DNA of 26,831 nucleotides, taken from positions 1-26,831 of the forward strand of contig JAEWNA010000291.1 in the NCBI GenBank assembly GCA_023392975.1, in the 5' to 3' direction. The position numbers were made by a program, and so were the translations under genes. Of the stretch, positions 24,801 to 26,831 are shown piece by piece (the first letter of the stretch is position 1; every line of letters begins with the position of its first letter). A model generated the notes under the pieces. The model was not told where the DNA came from. It made no database searches and worked only from the letters and a program-made list of their open reading frames with translations. The DNA is from Pseudomonadota bacterium (GTDB lineage: Bacteria; Pseudomonadota; Gammaproteobacteria; Xanthomonadales; Xanthomonadaceae).

Positions 24801-26831
24801 TTCCGCGCCGACGGCGAATGCGCTTCGGGAGTTCCTGGCGCCGATCCTGCCCGAGCACCTCATCCCTTCCTTCTTCTGTCGCGTCGAATCGATCCCATTG
24901 ACGCCGAACGGGAAAGTCGATCGGCGCATGCTTGAGCGGAGGGAGGCGATGCCCGAGCCGGGCCGTCCGAAAGGCGCGGCCAGCACCGAGACGGAGCGCA
25001 AGCTCATCGACGTGTGGGCCGACGTGCTGTCGATTCCATCCAGCACGATCGACGGCGGAGACGACTTCTTCCACCTGGGCGGCCACTCGCTGCTGGCGAC
25101 CCGGGTGCTGTCCAGGATCAAGCAGACATTCGGTGTCGATCTTCCGATCAAGACGCTCTTCGAGCGCTCGCGGCTCGCGGCATTGGTCGAGGCCATCGAC
25201 CTCGCATGCATCACCAATATCCCGGTCATCCGCCCCGTGCCGCGCCAGTCGCGCATGCCGCTGAGCTACGCGCAGGAGCGCATCTGGCTCATCCAGCAAA
25301 TGGAACCGGATGATGTCAGTTACAACGTCCCCGGCGCCGTGAGGATGCAAGGGCCGCTCGACATCGACAGGGTGGAGAACGCGTTCAGGCAGGTCATCGC
25401 GCGTCACGAGTCGTTGCGGACGGTGTTCCTGGAGGAGGATGGCGTCCCCTTCCAGCGCATACTGCCGGAAGTCGCATTCAAGCTCGCGAGATTCGACCTT
25501 GGCGAGGCGCCCGCCGCAGCCAGGGAATCCAACGCCGGATCGCTCTGCCGCGCGGAAGCCACCACGCCCTTCGACCTGGCATCCGGGCCGCTGATCCGCG
25601 CGCGGATCATCACGCTGGGCGACGACGACCATCTGCTGATGGTCAACATGCACCACATCATCAGCGATGGCTGGTCGATCGGCATCCTCATCGAGGAGAT
25701 CGGCCATTGCCTCGTCGCACACGCTACCGAGTTGCCGCCGTTGCCGATCCAGCACGTCGACTTCAGCGTCTGGCAGCGCGACTGGCTCGAGGGAAGCGGA
25801 GAGTTGAAACGGCAGTTGGCCTACTGGGCGGAGACGCTCGCCGACAGTCCCGAGTTGCTGGAGCTGCCGACCGACTTTCCGCGCCCCGGCATGCTCAGCC
25901 ATGCAGGCGCAGTGAGCCGGTTCACGATGGGCGGGGAGGCGGCACAGCGCCTGCGACAAGTCGCCGAGGGCGAACGCTGCACGCTGTTCATGGTGCTCAT
26001 GGCGGCCGTCAACGCCTTGCTCTACCGATACACCGGGCAGCAGGACATCTGCATCGGCACGCCGATCGCAGGACGCAACGATGCGAGCACCGAGCGCCTG
26101 ATCGGCATGTTCGTCAACACGCTCGCCATCAGGACGAAGCTGCATGAGGCGATGTCCTTCACGGAACTGCTCGCGGTGGTGAAGCGGAACTGCCTCTCCG
26201 CCTACGACCATCAGGATGCGCCTTTCGAGAAGGTCATCGAGGTTCTGCGTCCGAAGCGGAACATGGCCATCACCCCGATCTTCCAGGTGATGGTCGTACT
26301 GCAGAATGCAGATGCCGGCACAGCGGAGCACGGTGTCCGTCCTTATCCGATCGAGACCGGCATCAGCAAGTTCGATCTCAGCGTGGAATTCGAGGAGACC
26401 GCCGATGGACTGGGGGTCGCGATCGAATACGCGACGGCGCTGTTCAAGCGCGACCGGATCGCACGCATGGTCGGGCATCTCGAGCGGCTCTGCGATGCGG
26501 TGGCCGCGAACCCGTCGATACGGTTGCAGGACATCGATTTCCTCGGCGTCGAGGATCAAGGCCTGCCGAACGAACAGCGGGAGCAACAGCCGATCTCGCT
26601 CGATGGCGCGCATGCGACGACCGATGCCGCGATCGAGGCCTACTGGGACTCGCTGCCTTGGGACGGCACCGCCTGCACGCCGCCGACGCTGCGCAGCGCG
26701 CCGCTCAAGCCGGACGCCGGCCGCGACGTGCGCCTGCATGTCGCCCCGCTCGACGCCGCGCTGACGCGCGCCGTCCGCGAAGCCTCCCGGACGATGGGCG
26801 TCACCGCCAACAGCCTCTGGCTGGCCGGCTA
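21817..26831 (+). CDS. non-ribosomal peptide synthetase, 5' part: TubC docking-C-A-PCP-C-(C-lobe-like)
   Basis: Open to the window end; 1671 residues are visible. Residues 1-52 resemble a TubC-type N-terminal docking domain (MGKVKDLLAALANRGIRLS ... SDLIALL), meaning the chain comes from another protein. C1 (about 80-530) has an intact HHMIFDG at 208-214. The A domain (about 545-1049) shows YTSGSTGQPKG, YGPTETT, LTGDRGRW, RGFRVEPGEVE and TPNGKVDRR. By eye against GrsA, the pocket reads Asp, Leu, Glu, Asn, Ile, Gly, Thr, Ile, Ile, Lys; I do not recognise the amino acid. The PCP has GGHSLL with Ser1091. C2 (about 1147-1580) has HHIISDG at 1279-1285. After C2, instead of an A domain, comes a linker and from about residue 1600 a stretch (AYWDSLPW ... 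GVTANSLWLAG) like the middle of another C domain but without its N-lobe. The gene starts 190 bp after the ATPase gene; that gap shows no clear terminator or strong promoter. Confidence 0.93.
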   Translation, partial: MGKVKDLLAALANRGIRLSASEGQLLCYAPKEALTSELKSAIARHKSDLIALLSPEREQGIAVLDDRATTGVETEKGSVLPLSLGAQGLYIYQKMSPESAKYNVPVCLELTGEVDTQVLKRAWDAVLDRFPILMTKVIEGEDAPALALDRDCKATVLEVCSDSVDRAATIRRLHAVARKPFDLGQGPLVRIELHRSGGATSYLLVVAHHMIFDGHSGVLLMQSLLDAYRGLLSTGKVEFLLPSTGYSEYVAWEQSMLVSSEAKKHADFWRKRAGRATSPSRLADLVPESDRSRGASECFSLTQTVDAGLSGRIRNISHAAGVTLPAFFLAAFTLLLRRHTAEDEIAVIMPVSQRQGHNYSGDIGYFVNILPIHVDFGAEDQAFIEFASRVQRILLDALYHAAYPYPLIRTFSSDTDDRIASSIGIGYAYQDFLRRDAFHDVSGGLGPEAKTVEDIHQQDDSEFGLQVYDGEDTFALKMSCDPGVYGEGFLVDFLDRFQRLLEAIADPGGSALHFSLVTQAERRRLLHEFNPAMTAFPAGDVCGLFEEAVGRHADDIAIVSASGAMRYRDVDEKSRLASDALRSAMGDAGGVVGLCIERSAEAIVGLLGILRAGCCFLPLDPAYPDERLAHMLSDSGARLVIAEPALLPRLASLVGDGVALVAFESLFGGQPLPGRIDAPDRGSPENAACLIYTSGSTGQPKGVLIGHAGLVNHNRFARDFYGITAADTQLQCSSMSFDLFLEEVLTVLTSGGKLVVASGKEALSMQRLSTLAAEHELTALNLPTAHFHEIASSDLHFPSLRKVIVGGERLDPAKARRFLQRNPLAALYNTYGPTETTIISTATKVTLESLDEREVATIGKPIANTRIYILDGNRELQPIGIPGEICIAGVGVSQGYLGRPDMTRERFVDDPFEPGATMYLTGDRGRWLDDGNIEYLGRMDHQVKIRGFRVEPGEVEGVLGQHPALDQVVVVAQGDLSSRRLVAFYTTNAHGPDEDSAPTANALREFLAPILPEHLIPSFFCRVESIPLTPNGKVDRRMLERREAMPEPGRPKGAASTETERKLIDVWADVLSIPSSTIDGGDDFFHLGGHSLLATRVLSRIKQTFGVDLPIKTLFERSRLAALVEAIDLACITNIPVIRPVPRQSRMPLSYAQERIWLIQQMEPDDVSYNVPGAVRMQGPLDIDRVENAFRQVIARHESLRTVFLEEDGVPFQRILPEVAFKLARFDLGEAPAAARESNAGSLCRAEATTPFDLASGPLIRARIITLGDDDHLLMVNMHHIISDGWSIGILIEEIGHCLVAHATELPPLPIQHVDFSVWQRDWLEGSGELKRQLAYWAETLADSPELLELPTDFPRPGMLSHAGAVSRFTMGGEAAQRLRQVAEGERCTLFMVLMAAVNALLYRYTGQQDICIGTPIAGRNDASTERLIGMFVNTLAIRTKLHEAMSFTELLAVVKRNCLSAYDHQDAPFEKVIEVLRPKRNMAITPIFQVMVVLQNADAGTAEHGVRPYPIETGISKFDLSVEFEETADGLGVAIEYATALFKRDRIARMVGHLERLCDAVAANPSIRLQDIDFLGVEDQGLPNEQREQQPISLDGAHATTDAAIEAYWDSLPWDGTACTPPTLRSAPLKPDAGRDVRLHVAPLDAALTRAVREASRTMGVTANSLWLAG

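Noticed and set aside
23896..26739. 947-codon antisense open frame opposite the NRPS
   Set aside because: Same reason: it mirrors the A, PCP and C2 domains and contains no motif of its own.
1..26831. CRISPR arrays, tRNA/rRNA genes, insertion sequences
   Set aside because: No direct-repeat/spacer pattern, cloverleaf-like sequence or transposase motif was seen on reading both strands.

Overview
The window is one side of a hybrid trans-acyltransferase polyketide synthase / non-ribosomal peptide synthetase (trans-AT PKS/NRPS) gene cluster. The DNA is GC-rich throughout (by eye; not counted). The codon use, a MacB/FtsX-type permease of the 'ADOP' kind and a sigma-54 promoter with an upstream palindrome together suggest a Gammaproteobacterium, most likely Xanthomonadales (Lysobacter/Dyella/Luteibacter-like). 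That placement is inference. Both ends of the window cut through biosynthetic megasynthase genes, so the cluster continues on both sides.

Region 1 (1-12524, + strand) reads as one operon. The 3' part of an AT-less modular PKS is laid out ACP-KS-KR-ACP-KS-DH-like. It is followed at short spacing by an AsnB-type amidotransferase, a metallo-beta-lactamase-fold hydrolase of the PksB/BaeB type, an HMG-CoA-synthase-like beta-branching enzyme, a stand-alone donor ACP and a discrete trans-acting acyltransferase. A strong hairpin terminator at 12556-12584 closes the operon. The discrete AT would load the AT-less modules. The HCS and donor ACP belong to the machinery that installs a beta-branch. The AsnB protein probably makes a carboxamide on a starter, intermediate or end product.

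Region 2 (12597-15783, - strand) is a two-gene operon: an ADOP-type ABC permease, then a membrane-anchored START-like protein. A 642-bp divergent intergenic region (15784-16425) carries a near-consensus sigma-54 promoter and a GTCCCAA/TTGGGAC palindrome for this operon. On the other side it carries a TATAAA-containing promoter candidate and a 19-bp perfect palindrome for the rightward genes.

Region 3 (16426-26831, + strand) holds a MATE efflux pump, an aldehyde dehydrogenase, a MacA/HlyD-like periplasmic adaptor, a MacB/LolD-like ABC ATPase, and then a large NRPS that runs off the window (TubC docking-C-A-PCP-C plus a C-lobe-like segment). The adaptor and ATPase probably work with the permease encoded on the opposite strand as a tripartite exporter for the product, with the MATE pump as a second export route.

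Points of most interest: the PKS ends in a DH-like domain that has lost both catalytic residues and has no downstream ACP; the beta-branch cassette lacks its decarboxylase and dehydratase/decarboxylase partners here, and neither visible ACP has the beta-branch Trp flag; an AsnB amidotransferase sits inside the operon; the putative exporter is split over two strands with different promoter classes; and the NRPS carries what looks like half a condensation domain after its second C domain. No RNA genes, insertion sequences or CRISPR arrays were seen.
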